Assembly: GCA_037954235.1 (NCBI GenBank) | Contig: JBBMOA010000016.1 | Location: 22,133,383 to 22,197,382 of the forward strand | Direction: 5' to 3' | DNA length: 64,000 bases | Source of the DNA: Aulostomus chinensis | Taxonomy: Eukaryota > Chordata > Actinopteri > Syngnathiformes > Aulostomidae | Part shown: piece by piece, positions 21,994 to 36,900 of the stretch | Layout: every line of letters begins with the position of its first letter | Position numbering within the stretch: the stretch's first letter is position 1 | The notes under the pieces: generated by a model | What the model was told of the DNA's origin: nothing | The model's database searches: none | Seen by the model: the letters and a program-made list of their open reading frames with translations, nothing else | Program-made: the position numbers and the translations under genes

Positions 21994-24900
21994 GTAAGAC
22001 CCATCATCACTTTTACTGAGAAATTCTGGAGAGATAAGGGAGGAATGTGGATGCTTTTAAGATGATGACATTTGTTTGTTTGTTTGTTTGTTTTTAAATG
22101 AGCGCGTTAACTCAGGTGTTTACCTCCCCCTGCTCTGTTTATCCTCATTGGCATCCACCGTCTGACTCTCCTCGACTTGTGATGAAGACTGGGGAAACTA
22201 ACGTGTTTATTGGTTTGGGATGCTTACACTGACAAAAAAAAAAAAAAAAGATTCCTTGTAAAACTGCTCTCATTGAGGGGAAGGTAGTAAATAACACAGT
22301 TACATCCAGGGAGGAATGATTTCTGAGCTGCTGAACAAATCCAGGGAACACAAGTCTACAACTGAGATACAAGAAATGATCGGCTCTTGCGCAACATTCT
22401 GAAAGCTGTGAGAGGCTCAGGAGAATATTACGCCTAAAACAGAGCTGCAACTATTAACAGATTTAATCGACTCATTGTTTCACTCCTTTTTCAGATAAAA
22501 ATGGCAAACACTTGCTGGTTCTGGACTCTTAAACTGATATATAACAGAAAAAATAGTTTAGGTCTGGGATTGTTTGACTGATTTTAACACTTTGTTAAAT
22601 TCTAATGAGCATTTTTCTCATTTCCATGACAATTTAAAGACTGTTTCATCGATTAATTGTGAAGGTAATCTGCGGGTTAATGGGAGATGATAATAATCGT
22701 TAGTTGCATCATAAACACAACACATGCGCTGTTTCATGCAGCAGAAAGTGATACTTGCAGTGTGCGCTGGCTGTTATGTGTGGTATGGCACAATGAAACC
22801 TGGAGTCAAATGAATACAGCCATATATCATAATAATATAATCCCATTCACAATCCCACAGCCCAACTGTACCAACACTGTCCTGCCATGCCGTCTATATT
22901 TAAAGTGTCGCTCATAGCTCGGGAGTGTACGGCAAGTATGTGATGCTCAGACAAATATAGGCCATTGTGTGGAATTCCAGAATTTGTAATGGGACTTTAA
23001 AGTAGTCTTAATAGAGGCTCCTATCAGTGCTTTCATCAGGGAGTGTTATAGTATCATCAGTGTGTGAGTGCTGAAAACTGCACTATTTTTCATCTGAATA
23101 GTCTGTGTGCTAAATTATGCTCGCAAAAGAGGGGTTACCAATCAAGTCCAGCCCTACGTAATCCCTCAAGGGAGCGTTTTCCTGCAGTTGTTAAAATGAT
23201 TAATGAAAATTTTTACGGTGCCACACTTGTATGTAATGTGGGATGATTATTTTTCATTGTGACAGCAGCTTTTGTGTAGTTGTCAGTGATTTACATCACA
23301 GCAGATCTGATGCTCTTACCGCTCGACATTTACATCTCAGCTCTGCTTGCATGGACGGTCTCTGAAGCAGCCATTTCTGCTGATATTTATAGATGTGCAC
23401 AGTTGGTCTACTTCAATTTCCAAAGTCAAGGACTTGATGGTAATTAATGGTTGTTGAAATCTACACCTTACCTAAATGCAGAGGCCCCTCACCTGCCTGT
23501 TTGTTGCAACGAAAGACCAACACTTGTTCTATGAGAGGAGGCGAGCGGCGGGCAGGTGTGCAGCAGCTGCTCCTATCTCTGGGCAAACACTGGCTGTTTG
23601 TTTTCTTTAGGAAAATATCTCCTGTTATGCAAGTGCACACACTGTTCAGATTGCAGGTTGGACATTATCTGCTTTCAAAATGACACATCAGATTGATTTC
23701 AGTGTCCACCATGATGGATTCGTCTCTGTCTCTGTTACATCTCGGGTTTGGAGGTCCCTCTGGCTCCTGATATCCAGAAACCATTTTTCCACCATTGTAT
23801 TTCCGTATTATTATATTTGTTGGTGAGGAATCAACAGTTTTTGTTCAAGATGTAGAAAAAAAACAACAACAAAAGTTGAGTGCGGTCATTCCTGTCCCAC
23901 TGGTCCTGGTTACTGATTAGTTTGGTGTTTCTTGCTGAGGTAATCAAACAAAGGAAATTGGCAATCAACGCTCAGTGGCTCGCAGCGCTTAGAGCTAAAG
24001 TAGAGGAGTTGAAGACGTAAATTAGTGTGCATGGGATGAGGCTGCTGGGGTTAAAGATTATGGATAGAAAAATGGTTTTGAGGTGTTTCAAGATCCAATG
24101 TGCTGGAATCCTGAGGTCTCTTGTGTCTTTGAGGAGGGCATGCAGACTTTTTCTAGAGTTAAATATGTCTCTGATTGAGTGTGGGCCTTCATCAGGTCTA
24201 GTCTAATGATTAGCCAGACTTAAGTCTAAACTATGTGAGAAACAAAATGAAAACCTTTATCAAAATTAGCCAAATCCTTTTGGGCAGACTTGTCTGTAAT
24301 CCATCACTTCCCCAACTAGAACCACAGATGTTTTCACGTAAAAGCATCGAGCCGTTTATCTGCCACTTTGACCATGTTACTGTATCTTTGACCCTCTTTG
24401 CCCTTTGGCCTTTGAAATCCTAACCAAGTGGTAATCTCCAGTGGCGAGCCCTCCTCCGTCCCAGAGGAAGCAGTGCTCGCAGCCTCTGTAGGGGCTCCTC
24501 CTCCTCCTCCTCCTCCTCCTCCTCCTCCTCCACGTTGCATTACAATGATCATTTTCATCAGCATCTCTCTCTTTTGAGAGGGACCATGACGATAAATCTT
24601 ATTTGATACATGCTGCTATTTGATTTAGCTCCTTATTACATTATATGATTTAGTAAAGCGTCTGTTTTGTGTTGCTCATGGAAGCGTTGTAAATCTTGTC
24701 AGTTTTCTCTCCTGCTGTCACCACGTCTCTTTTAGTCTAATTGAAAAACATCATGATACAAGTTGTGTGCTTACATTTTTTTTATTTGGAGACATGAATT
24801 TATTGTTGAGCATCGCTTGTTATTGTACGTTCAAAAAAAATCTGAAATATTAAATATTAAAGCTCTACTGATTTGGCTGTGACGAAGCATTTTTACTGCC

Positions 24901-27900
24901 AAAGTTGATTGATTTTTAAAGGAACACAACAAACGATGAACATAACAAACAGTTGTTTTGTAGAACAACAGGGGGTTTGAAGTGCTGCATTGAATCACTG
25001 CATCCAGACACGAAAGCAGTTCCAGGTATCTGACCCTAAAATAACAACATCTCGTGATTCTCTACAGTGTTTTTTTCCTCCGCTGCAAATGTTAAACAGA
25101 ACCCAAGTTCTATTGATGCAGGCAGAGACCGTTTCTTCTCAACTGCTCCATTGCCAGAGTTCATGGCAGCTAAGCTAACTAGCAGTTAGCTGTCCAGTGG
25201 GGGTCTTGAGCTCTGCCATGCATGCAGTGAGGAGAGGAGGGTCCCTATCTGCTTGTCTGGGACTAAAAATATTGGACAATAAGTGCACTGCCCAATAAAG
25301 TTGGCGTGTGTCTGGAAGAAATGCTGCAAAGACAGGCCTCAAAGTGTGACAGAAGCATACACACACATACAATACTCACCTATACATCCCTAAAACCTCA
25401 ATGAATAAAAACCTACATTGTTTGTGACAGAAAATTGAAAATTTGTTTAATAAGTCAATTCCAGCTTCCTCTTGTTGCTAAATATTACTGTGGGTTGAAC
25501 CAGAACGGGAAAAAAAGGACCCATAAAGCTTTGTATTTGAGTGGTTTTTATGTTCCTGTATCTTAGGGAGGAAAACAATCCCTAATTGCTTAATGGCAGT
25601 CGTCGTGCCAACCTCTAACTGTTGCCTCTACATGAGGGCTGTCAGAGCTGGGCTACGGATCCTCTCGTCAGTTCAGGGTCACACTTCTTCCTCATGCATG
25701 GTTTGAATCTAATTTGCTGTGGTGAACGCACAAGGAGACATTGATTGAAATTTTGCCCTTGGGGAATTTTGTCCTCTTGTTTCACGTAGGTCTTGACAAG
25801 TCATTTTCCAGTTGCCTAGCAGTCTTTGACCCATTATTGACAACAAAGGGCTCTTTGGTTCATGTATCCACGTATGTGACTGAAGCTAATGATAAACTCA
25901 TTTGTGAACTAATTATAATACAAACATATTTAAGTCCAGGATTTGGCTAAATTAATTTCTTATTTTCCATAAAGCCCCATCAGAGTTAAAAAGAGGACGT
26001 TGCCCCTCTTTCATCAATCCGACACTGGCATCACTCTCTGTCCGTCGGATTGATCCTTCACTTGACTGAAGTGGCTAAACGCGCTGGAAATTATTTTTCC
26101 ACCAGCCGTTTGCTGCTTCTTCCACTGGCCAGTGCCAAAAAGCTTTAGTTCCATTTGTGCTGGAAGATCAGCGCTTCCAGCTGCCGGTGGAGCAACATCC
26201 CTCCCTTTGTTCCATAATGTGAGCCACCAGATTCCCCCGTGAAACCTGATGCAGCGACACACTGCGTAACAAGCAGAGCAGAGATGAAGAGGAGGACATG
26301 TCCTTTTCTTATGTTAACGAATGAATGTGGCAGAGTTAATATGCTACAGACTGAATGATGCGAGCTGTTAAAGTGCAAAAAGCCCCACGATTAATATAAC
26401 CGTCAGAGTTTAACATGTACTATTGTGAGCTATGTTACACCCATGCAGGCTAGTGTGTTGTGCAGCTGGGAAGGAACGATCCATGCAACATGGTCGCCGC
26501 CAGAACATCTGCTCCATTTCTGCTGTCACGGTACACAAAAGTGACAAACAAACTCATCAGCCTTAAAAATGAAATGAGGCTCAGGAGGTTGATATTCCAA
26601 CTGACTTCTGTCAGTCACAGTTGCCTGTTGGCCCTTTTCACTGGAACGGCTGTGACACACTAAACAGAACGAGACCACAATTAATATAATGTGCATATTT
26701 AACCAGCTATGCCAAAACGGCTGCTGTGAAAAGGGCCTATTGACAGTAGGTTGTTTACAAACCCAGAAAGCTAACATTACTTAAAAAAAAGATTTTTAAA
26801 AAATAGCTTCATGACAAAGATGCATTGCAAAGATAAACTGTGAGGTTTCTACCTCAATCTGAGTGAATGAGTGCAACCTCGATCAACAGTAAAGAGTCTT
26901 GTGTAGGTTTGGCGCAGATACACGTGTCGTCTCGCTCCTCCAATGTTGGCGTGTCGAGTGACATCAGAGCTTCTCCTCAGAACTCTCAATAGTTTCCTAC
27001 TTCTGTAATGGAAAATTAAAAAAAAAATCACTTTGTATTTTCTTGTGTTTGAGGCGTGATTGGACTTTGTGTTGTTTTTAATGTTTGCGCTGTGTTTGAA
27101 CTTTGTGGTCAAGTGACTTTAAGTTTGAGACAGTCGTATATCTGGGAGACGTCTAGTGTTTCTGCATCGAAGCTACAAACTTTTTGTGTTCCCGTTTCCC
27201 AGAATTTTCCCACCTAGCAGGTGTGCAAGCTGACAAGAGTTCAACTTCGACTTCTTGTGTATGACAGCAGATTCACATGTTCATATAACCTTAATAGGAA
27301 ACCTTAATGGTAGGTGGGTGTCAATCTGCAGGGGCAACTAGCAATGTATAAGAGCTCAAGTGACTCCGTACTCTGGGGATTCTTCTTCAGCTCATGCTCG
27401 TTGTGTGTTGAACAAATTTCCCTCTTGCAAGATTAAAGAATTGCTCCGACTCAACAACAGTTTATTTGAGTGTATTTTCTCATCTCACCAGAACTTGGAG
27501 CCTCGCGGGACAAACAGTGTGTCCATTTTAATAATTTTTCCTCCGCACTTCTTGATATTCCCAGTTTGACTGGTGTTCTCTTTCACCTCAGAGGTTGGAG
27601 TTTCCCACTTCCCGGTTGTTTGCGAGTGCCTGATTAGTCATGTTGGCAACATTGATTTTGGAACCCCATGGCTTACTGCTTACAGTCTAATTTCTCCAGT
27701 AATTTGGATTATGAACAAATACAGTACTTGAACTTTTCCCATAATCATTAACTCTACTTTCTATTTAGCACCAATTAGGAAACACTTTCGCATTTCAGCT
27801 TTTCTCACGTCACCTTAGCACAGCCTCTGCGAGCTGCTCGTGTGATGGGTCTCTGGTGCACACACATGTTATTGCTGTTAGAGGGCAGTTTCTAGCATCA

Positions 27901-30900
27901 TCTGTTTGAATTTGAAATGAGTAAATGAGGGCTTTTTACTGCTGCTGCCAAGAGCATCTAGATGTTGCTATCAAAGTAACGTAATGACTCAGTCTAGAGC
28001 AGGTCAGTGCACCACGTGATCAATTCCCGATGCCACTGCCAGTCCCGCAGGAATTCTTCAACTGAATTTGTACGTGCAGCTAACCCCCGGGGAGTTGTTC
28101 TATTAGATTTTTTGATGACTGATGAACACAGTTCGTTGGCTCTCGGCTCTTGTACTCTCAGAGGGATAATTGGATTACATTATGGTCTAATTGATCATTA
28201 TGTTACGGTATGCACCTGACTAAACTACCTGGAGCCTGGCTGCCTACTCCAAGCCGAGCCCTTGCTGGAGAATAATCAGATATTACAATATTCTGATGAC
28301 AAGTTTGATGACAGGAAATGATTTTCTTTCCTTGTTACACCTCAAAGTTTCAAGCATCAATCAAAACTATATTAGCTCTAGCTTCTGGATCCAGCATGAT
28401 ATGATGGAGCAATCGTGTGTACTGGCATGGGGAAGGAAAAGGGGAGATTTTAAAACATTATGATCGATAATAGCTTTCATACATGGAATTATTGCTCGGT
28501 ATGCAGCTTTTTAGTTAATTGAATCCCTGAAGGGAACAATTCCCATAACTGAAGCAAAGTAATAGGTTTCAGAGAGATTATGTTTTTCATATCAGAAGAT
28601 ATAACTTGGGGAAATGTCATTGGCGAGAGCTAATGGATGATTTGAAAAGGTTGAATTGAATCGTGGCTTTACATTTTTACATCATATTTTGCCTCTCAAT
28701 AACCTGCAAACAAGTGTCAGGAGCTCACAAAGATGATCTTTCCCTCCTGTATTATGTCTTCATGAAAATAAAGAGCCAGCCTTGTATACTTAGCTTGAAG
28801 CTCATAGCAACTGATGGCTAATAACAGCAAAACTCCTCTACCAGGAATGCTCCTGAAACATGAAAGAGTGCCTAGATTGAAGGGTTACCATTTGTTTTTA
28901 GCCCACATCATAGTTTGTGGATTACTGAGCATCTGGCTGGATCGAGATGATGTGCATTACACCAAATGTTGCACATGAGAATTTGTAAACTGGCATTTTT
29001 GCTGCTGTTTTTTTTTTTTTCCGTAGCCGTTGTTAGCCGTCAGTTGTCACGAGCTTTAAGTTAAATATACATGGCTCCCTCTTTCTGCACAAAGAAGTAA
29101 TGCAGGGGGGAAAGAACATCCTTCTGATCCTGTGATACCATGATATTTGTGACTACTTGAAAGGCAAAATACGCTTCACGTTTGAAGTATTGCTTTAAAC
29201 CCACTCATTAGACGTAATTTTCCTGTGTCTGTAGACATCATTACCTAAAAGAACAGATCCATAACAAGTGCATCGGAGATGGTTTTACAGAAGCAGCCAG
29301 CAGCCTCTCCCCCGTCTGTCTCATCAGTAGAAAACAATCAGCATCACTGCTGATTAGTATGGTTATTGATTGGTCTGCTGCCAGATCCACGGCCTTTCCA
29401 ATGACTCGTTACAGGGACACATGCAGAGCACGTTGACCTTGGGAGGGCACTGGGCTGTTCTCGCACCGCAGGTTAGGGAGGGAATGAATTATATAAAAGA
29501 GACAACAGCCCCTTCCTCATGAGTGTTCCGTCACGATGGTGGGTGGGGTGGGGGTGGGGTCGTCTACATCTTGTTGAATTGAACCCCCCCACAGAGGTAG
29601 AGTAGTAAGCCTGTGGGTCGCCCCAGCACATGAGCTCATAGCTGGTAAATCTATCAGCTGAAGCATGCATTGAGCTAATTGAGTTCCTGTCTTTGTCTGG
29701 GACGGTAGAAAGGGCGTCCCACCCTATCAGCTCCACCGGCTCGAGACACGCTGTGGTTTGTAGCCGTCTGAGCCCACGGTTTCAGATTTTTTGATGAGTC
29801 TGTGTCCTTTTTGTCCTTCCACAGTTAAAATATGAGACGAAGTGGACAAATCACCCTTTGAAACTCATCAAGGGCAACTGGGAAATGCATTGCTGTTTTT
29901 GTTTTTGAAATGTACGTCTGGGTTGGATTTTATGATCTGTACTGACAGGCACATGATATCTTTTGTCAAAATGAATTGCTACAAGAGTCATCTTCAAACA
30001 CAGACTTATGCAATATTTGCACTCTTTGAGTTAGGGAAGGTCAAGGCTGTTCCAGAAACATGTTAGTGTCCATCCACACGTCACAGTCTGGAGAGAACAT
30101 TACTGGTGAAATACAACCGGCGTCTTTTATCGTCCTCTCAGTGGCCCTGCATGCTCCTGAGAGGTGAAACAGCATTACTGTCTGTGTTTCTGTCATTCTT
30201 GTGCATCATTTAGCGAAGCTAATGAGTCACGCTTTGGAAAATCGTCATCATGGCTTGACAGACCAAAGATGCCATTTGCTCCAAGAGGCCTGCTTGATCC
30301 ATTCAATTAATTAGTTTTGATGCAAACTGCTTGCTTTCAGTTGGCTTCGGTCCTGGAGAGAAATTGAATTTTGAATGATATAAACAAATTGTGTTGCACG
30401 GGGGTCCAGCCTCCGTGGCTTCAAGCCAACACCTGCATTCATAAACGTGTTCAACTCCCACCAGTTCACATGTTGGGCTAGCTGGTGTCATCTAATGTGG
30501 TAGAATCATACTGTGGTAAGATATCTGACAGTAAAATACATTTTTATCAATTTATCCTCTTGTTAAAATAAACAAGCAGATTGTTTAAATACATGTGAAA
30601 CCAGGAGCTTTGGGTTTACATTGAATTATTACATACCTTTGTCTGTAGATGAGGGTTTGACTGCATCGCCTCTGACAAGTTTGGGCCTCATTCTGAAAGA
30701 TAATGGCTCCCTCTATAGGCCACAATAGGTATAAATGGAGACCTACATAAAAACTGATGCATTCTGTATTCTCCATCTTTTATCCTGTCTAGTAAAAACA
30801 AGTCTGTGTGTTTGTTCTGAGCATCACGTATTACCAGGTACTGTACTACCCACCATCCATCTTGAACCATTCATTCATAATTTATCCAGCAACTTCAAAA

Positions 30901-33900
30901 GTGAAGGCATGCTCTGAAACATGACATATATCTTTCTTTTTCAATCTTTTTGGTCCCATGTTTCAAACACCATCTTTTTGAGTTGAAGACACTCCAGAAT
31001 TCACTTTGAAATACATCTTGTACAGTACTTGAGTAATGATATTTAGCTGATGAAATATTATTATTCTGGGAAAAACCCTGATTATATCACTACCTGTATG
31101 TTTGGGTCCAGCTGCCATAGTTTCATACCTAAAGCTGTCATAGGAAATCTTTATGAACAAGTATTCGCAATAACAACACAATCACACATCATGTAAGGTG
31201 ACATTTTATAACCTCACAAAATAATTTGATGTAAAATGTGTGTGTGTGTGTGTATATATATGTATATATTATATATATATATGTATGTGTGTGTGCGTGC
31301 GTGTGTGCGTGCGTGTGTGTGTGTGATCACCATGTGATCCTCATGCATGTGGTCCAACTTACAGCCGATCAAAGCTCTGATTTTATGCTAGTTCACATTA
31401 TTTTATATCACCTGTGTTGCTGACATGTAATTCACTCTTTAGTTCTGGTGTATTATATATGTGCTGAGAAATTTACATTAAAAAAAAGTTTGATTTTAAT
31501 TTTGATTACAATAATGTTTAAGTTCATATATCGTTGCCTTTCCACTGTAGATGCCATCAGAGCTAAATCGCATTGCTGCAGTTTTTAAGGTATCATAAAA
31601 TCCTCAGATCATTTGCTAAAGGAATCCACAAAATTGTGATAAGACTTGTGATTTACGACCGTAGAAATATCGTTACGCTCCTGTGTGTCAATCAGTCTAC
31701 ATTTTACTAGCACAGAAATAAATGGCTGAGATTTGACCGTGATAGGAAAATGGATAATCATCATTCATATTTTAGCAGTCATGAAACTGACTCTTATCAT
31801 CCCAGCCGGATAAACAACCAAGTGGTGCTGTTGTTTGTTTTTTTACCCTGGAACACTTTTAATAAAATGGGCTGCAGCCTCTCTGAGTGAATCTCAATCT
31901 TTCAGGAAGGACGGACACGTTTTCTCCATCAATTCTGCCTCCTGTCATCCAAGTCCTGCAAAATTAAATCAATGTCTGAAACCAGAGCTGAGGCCTCGAC
32001 TGCACCAACAGAAATAGAAAATCTAGTTTTGCTGTCTGCTAATGACATTAGTGTGCTCCCTAAATGGTCGCCTACCGTCGTCAAAGAGGACCATAACGGG
32101 GATATAATTACAGGAGGAACACTCGCATCTCCATTTTCCTGTAAAACACACAGCCTGCTGTAGCCCTTTATGGATTACCCCAACAAACACGTACAAATGC
32201 ACGCACACGTGCACACATACGCACACACACGCACACACACATGTACACCCCTATCCTGCTCTGGCAGGTAATGATTCATTTCTCCCCTGTATCATGTGAT
32301 CCTGTGTAATTAAACTTCTCAAGGTGAACACAAGGAGAATCGGAAACCACATGTTATTGACCACATGAGAAATTCATTAAAAGAGCTGCATAAGTGTCAT
32401 TTGAGCCCTCCTTTCAATTTCCGGAAGAGATGGGAGCTGTGTCGGAGAGGAGGGGAGAAACACACCCTGTCAGATTCCATGTGTGTGTTCATTTTCATTC
32501 AGTGTCTAGAGAGCATTATCAGCAGGTATTGTTGCCACAGGAAACTCTCCAGAATGAGATTTCTGATAAGGCTCTTGTCCAACGCAGTGATGAGTCAGCA
32601 GCAGTGTCAGGCCTTATTTCTCAATTCTGTTCCTCAAGAGGAATATAACACCTTTCCCCTTTGCTTCAGTTGGCTGCCAATTTTAAACATCTGGTTATTC
32701 TATGTCTTCTTTCCGCAGGAGCTTCAGGGCTGTACTTCCCTCAGAATGAGTACACCGAGACTGTTTATGTTGGTCAGCCAGCCGGGACGCCGCTCCTCCA
32801 GATCCACGCCATGTTGGACAGAAACTCTGAGCAGCCGCATTTCTACCTGTGCTGGTTGAGCTTACTCAAACGACCGGCCTACAGCTCCTGGTTTAACCTG
32901 GACGTCAACACCGGTATACTGTCCTTGAACAAAAGCCTGGAGGAGAGCGACTTTGCTTTGCTAAGTAAGTTTGATACAAGCATCGTGGTAATTTATGGCC
33001 CCATTTTAGTGCTACTCTGCCAGTTATCTGCCACGCACAAGAGTAAATTAGTCTTTTATGCTCTCAGAATAATAATAACATTCAGCCATTTGAGCAAAAA
33101 AAGCTTTATCATCAGGAAGAGCCTGAGATTGAAATGTTTTTAACTTTACTGTGTTTTTATCAGATAAAAAGTCATGGTCAGTGAAGAAGTTGTTCCTGCA
33201 TGTGATGGTGCTACCCAACATCGCTAAGAATGCTCAGTGCATTACCAGAAACGCCCCTCGGATCACCCTGGACTTTGTCAACGCCACGATGCCGCTGTGT
33301 GCTCAGACGGATGTGAAAGAACTTTGCTTCCCTCACAGGGACTCTTCCAACCCACACATCATGGAGAACAGGTTCCCAGGGGCCTTCCGACAACTCCGAC
33401 GCCTCACAAGACTCAACGTGTGCCCCAACTACACCATTTCTTACAACGTAGAATCCGGTTAGAGACATCATTTAATTGATGAATCTTTTTAAATATATTC
33501 AAATAATTTAGAGGACACCAACCATAGATAAAGCAATGACTACAAGTACTCAACTTAAAAAAACAGAAACACCACATTGTGGTTCTATGCTATTTGTTTC
33601 TGTCACAGAAATCTTTTCAATTCATCACTTAATCCCAGTGGAGATTTTTGCAAAATTTGAAGAAATTCCCTCAAGGTGTTCATGAGATATTGTTTTGACG
33701 AGAATGTGAGAGAAGTTGTGTAAATGGGAGGTGACAGTTACCTTGACCTTTCACCTTCTACCACAAAAACCCTTTCCCAATGGATGTTTGAGCCAAATCT
33801 GAAGAGAATTCCTCATGGCGTCCTTGAGATTGTGGGTTAATTAGAAGGGGACAGATACTGTTCACACGTGAGGTGTTTGCCAGAGTTGAAGAAAGCCCCT

Positions 33901-36900
33901 CATGGTGTTCCTCAAATATCACGCCAACATGAACGGACAGATTCTTGTTATTTTTCTTGATCTCCTTTGTTCCGACAGATTTTCCGACACCTTTTGCGGT
34001 GGATGAGAACACCACCGAGCTGCTCGTGACTGCTGCGTTGGACCGGGAGGAGAGCGAACGCTACAGGCTCCTGCTGGTGTGCACAGTTCGTACAGACGCT
34101 GTCATCACCAAAGTGGACACGCCACTGGACGTTTTTGTCAATGATGAGGACGATAACGCGCCGTATGTGAACGGGACAGACACAGCAGACATCATCATCA
34201 GCTTCAACCGCACGAAGGTGAGGAGACAAATTAATCAGTTGTGCTGAGCGCAGTCATCGTGACCTCAAAGCAGGATTGAATGCTCACTGTCCTGTCTCTT
34301 TCCAGGGTGGCTCCTTTGGCACCTTGTTCATCTTTGACAGGGATTTAACGCCCATCTATCCCATAGACCAGACTCACAACAAGTACGTTGGGACCTTGCT
34401 CAGCAGTGATCCGTGGACAAAGGAGACCTTTGACATAAGAGGCAGCTTCAGTGAGAAAAAGGCTGCTTATAGAGGCATTCGAGAGACCGTCCACGACTAC
34501 CGTGAGCAATCTCGCTGCTGCTCCTGTGTCTTAGCATTGTCTTGAGAAAACATGCTCATTTTGTTCCCTTCGCTCTAGAGCTCGTACTCAAGAGGAACCT
34601 GTACGTGACAGAGAACCGCACCCTGCAGCTGGACTACCTGGTCAATGACACCACCTACCCAGGTCTAGAGGGAACGGTGCTGCTGCACTTCAACATCACC
34701 ATCTTACCTGTCCACATCGGCTTTGAAAACATCACGCATATGTTCACGCTGACACGTCGAGCTTCTGTTTACGCACAGGTACGTTTGGCAGCTCATGACA
34801 GACATCGAAAACCCCCAACGCACCGTGATCACAACATACGTGGCCAACGTGGTGCCTTAGAGGATGAGGGAGGAATCCTTATCTGGCGATGTGTTTTTTT
34901 TTTTGTTTCCTCTTTTTTTGTATGTTTTTCATTGTTGTTTGTTAATGTCAGTCAGGAGTCCAACATGTCGATACGCAGTCTTTATGCCGAGGCTTCCGCT
35001 GGGCCATTATGATGGATTGTATAAGCTGTCCCCTTGTCCCATTTTTCATTAAAAGCAGATTGTTAAATTCCCAGCAGATGTGTGAGTCTGATGGAAGGGA
35101 GGATTTTGCACTACTTCCCTCCTCATTTTGTATATTTTCCCGTGTCAGGTTAAATAAATTCAGCACAGCACATGCATTGGACAGTTCGTAACCTTGTGTC
35201 ATCTCCAACCATATATCATCCCAATATTTTTCCGATATTTCCAGAGTACGATAAGCATTTTTCTCCCCACATTGATGAAAATGACAATAATGCACTTTAA
35301 GGGGTAAAAAACTGAGTATATGTTTTTTAAACAGATTTCTTCCGTCTGCTTGGAGCTGATTGTGTGAGCCACTACTCTGAGAGATTGTGTATCATGCATA
35401 TCCTACCATTAATTTCTTAAAAGATAATAGATTTCGCTGCTCATCGACAGCTCTTCTTATAAAATCACCTATTCTTGAAAGTCTCTCATTTCACACCTAT
35501 TACGTATTGTACTTCCTCCTCCAATGACCATGTATGGCCATTGTTTTAAGCATGTGATGTGTGTCACACGTCATCCAGCTGAGCACCTTTACCTCCAGGT
35601 AAGACAAGCAAGACATCCCATGCTTTTAGCAATGCTTTTAAAAATTTAGCACCCCTGTAAAATCTGTAAAATTAATGAAACTTTCCCGACACCAATATTG
35701 CTCCTCAGACTGACTGAGCTAAATCAAGGGAGTCGAAATGTTTCATGGGAACTTTTAACAGCTTCAGCAAACCCTCAATTCCTCAACAGGAATTTGTTTG
35801 AAATGGAGACTATCACCACCTCAGAGTCTCAGGGTGCTGCTGGACGCATGTTTGAAGATGATAAATACAATATGTCACCTTGAGGAGATTAAAACAAAAC
35901 CCTGCAGGCTGCACAGTATTAAAAAGATGCAGAAAAATGGGTCTGAAATGCAAAAGTCAACATACGGGCACGTTAGCAATTTCTGTCTTGTAAATGCTGT
36001 CCAGGAGAGCCACATGCGGTGATGATAAGATTTAATTCTGATACAGCTTGAGTGCTACTCACTACATGACAACGTTATCAGCTTTTAGATATGAAGCCTT
36101 CTACTGAACATACTAAATGGCTGCCATCTGCTGGCTCAACAGCCAACTGAAATCTAACCCTCATAAATATGTTGTCTCATTCAAACTGGCCCTCACAGTC
36201 GTTCAAAACCCTGTTGTTTTTTGACTCCTCAGGTTGGCAGAGTCTGTGTGGAAAACTGTGAGCAGTTCGATGGCTTCGGTGTCACATACCGGCTGAAGGT
36301 GCCAGATAAGAACATGTCTGCAGATGCGCAGTCCTGCTACGCAGCCATAAGCATCACCCAAGCCCCCGATGAGATGTGGGGTCTGCTCTATGTGAACGAC
36401 TCAGAGACGCTACGCAGACCTGAGTGCCAGGACCTGCAGTACACAGTTGTTGCTCAGGAGGAGCACACACAGCTGGAGGCCAGCACTCAGATCCTCATCA
36501 TACTGGAAGGTGAAGCAGCTGCAAATACTCGTTTATACGCAAATGATCTCTCTCCATAGGGGGGGATCTTCCAGGGACCTTGTGTATCATTCCCTAAAGG
36601 TGTCAAATATCCCAAATCCTCACAGATTCAAAGGGATGACATTAAAAACTACTTTTTGGCCATTAAATTCCTTGGTCAGAGGTCCTTATGTGAATATTTA
36701 GGTTACAAGAAGGACTTTTGTGACCTAAAGAAAAAGTTCTAGAGGTCACATAAAAACAGTTGCTGTAGGAATCTTTAAGAAGAAAAAGACATCCCTAACA
36801 ACGTTCTTAAGATGTTCTCACCGTTGTTAAGGACATCAAATTGTAACGTTCCCACTGAGTAGGAGGATGTTAACTGGTGGAACTACTGGGGTTATTCAGT

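Larger units (their letters stand above)
21994..32718 (+). other. ret: RET intron 1 (10.7 kb)
   Basis: No gene found. It contains TTTG repeats (22077-22093), a CTC-triplet microsatellite (24495-24531), a TG/TA tract (31238-31324), an AC-rich tract (32196-32243), a dispersed repeat copy (28915-29070), and a homeodomain-type TAAT-rich patch (28150-28205). Intron 1 is where RET regulatory elements lie in other vertebrates; none can be proven here. Confidence 0.8.

Noticed and set aside
24334..24564. Polyglycine frame
   Set aside because: Translation of the CTC triplet repeat on the minus strand in RET intron 1.
36590..36870. Inverted-repeat DNA transposon (MITE)
   Set aside because: Short self-complementary words occur, but no paired terminal inverted repeats with a clean target duplication were found.
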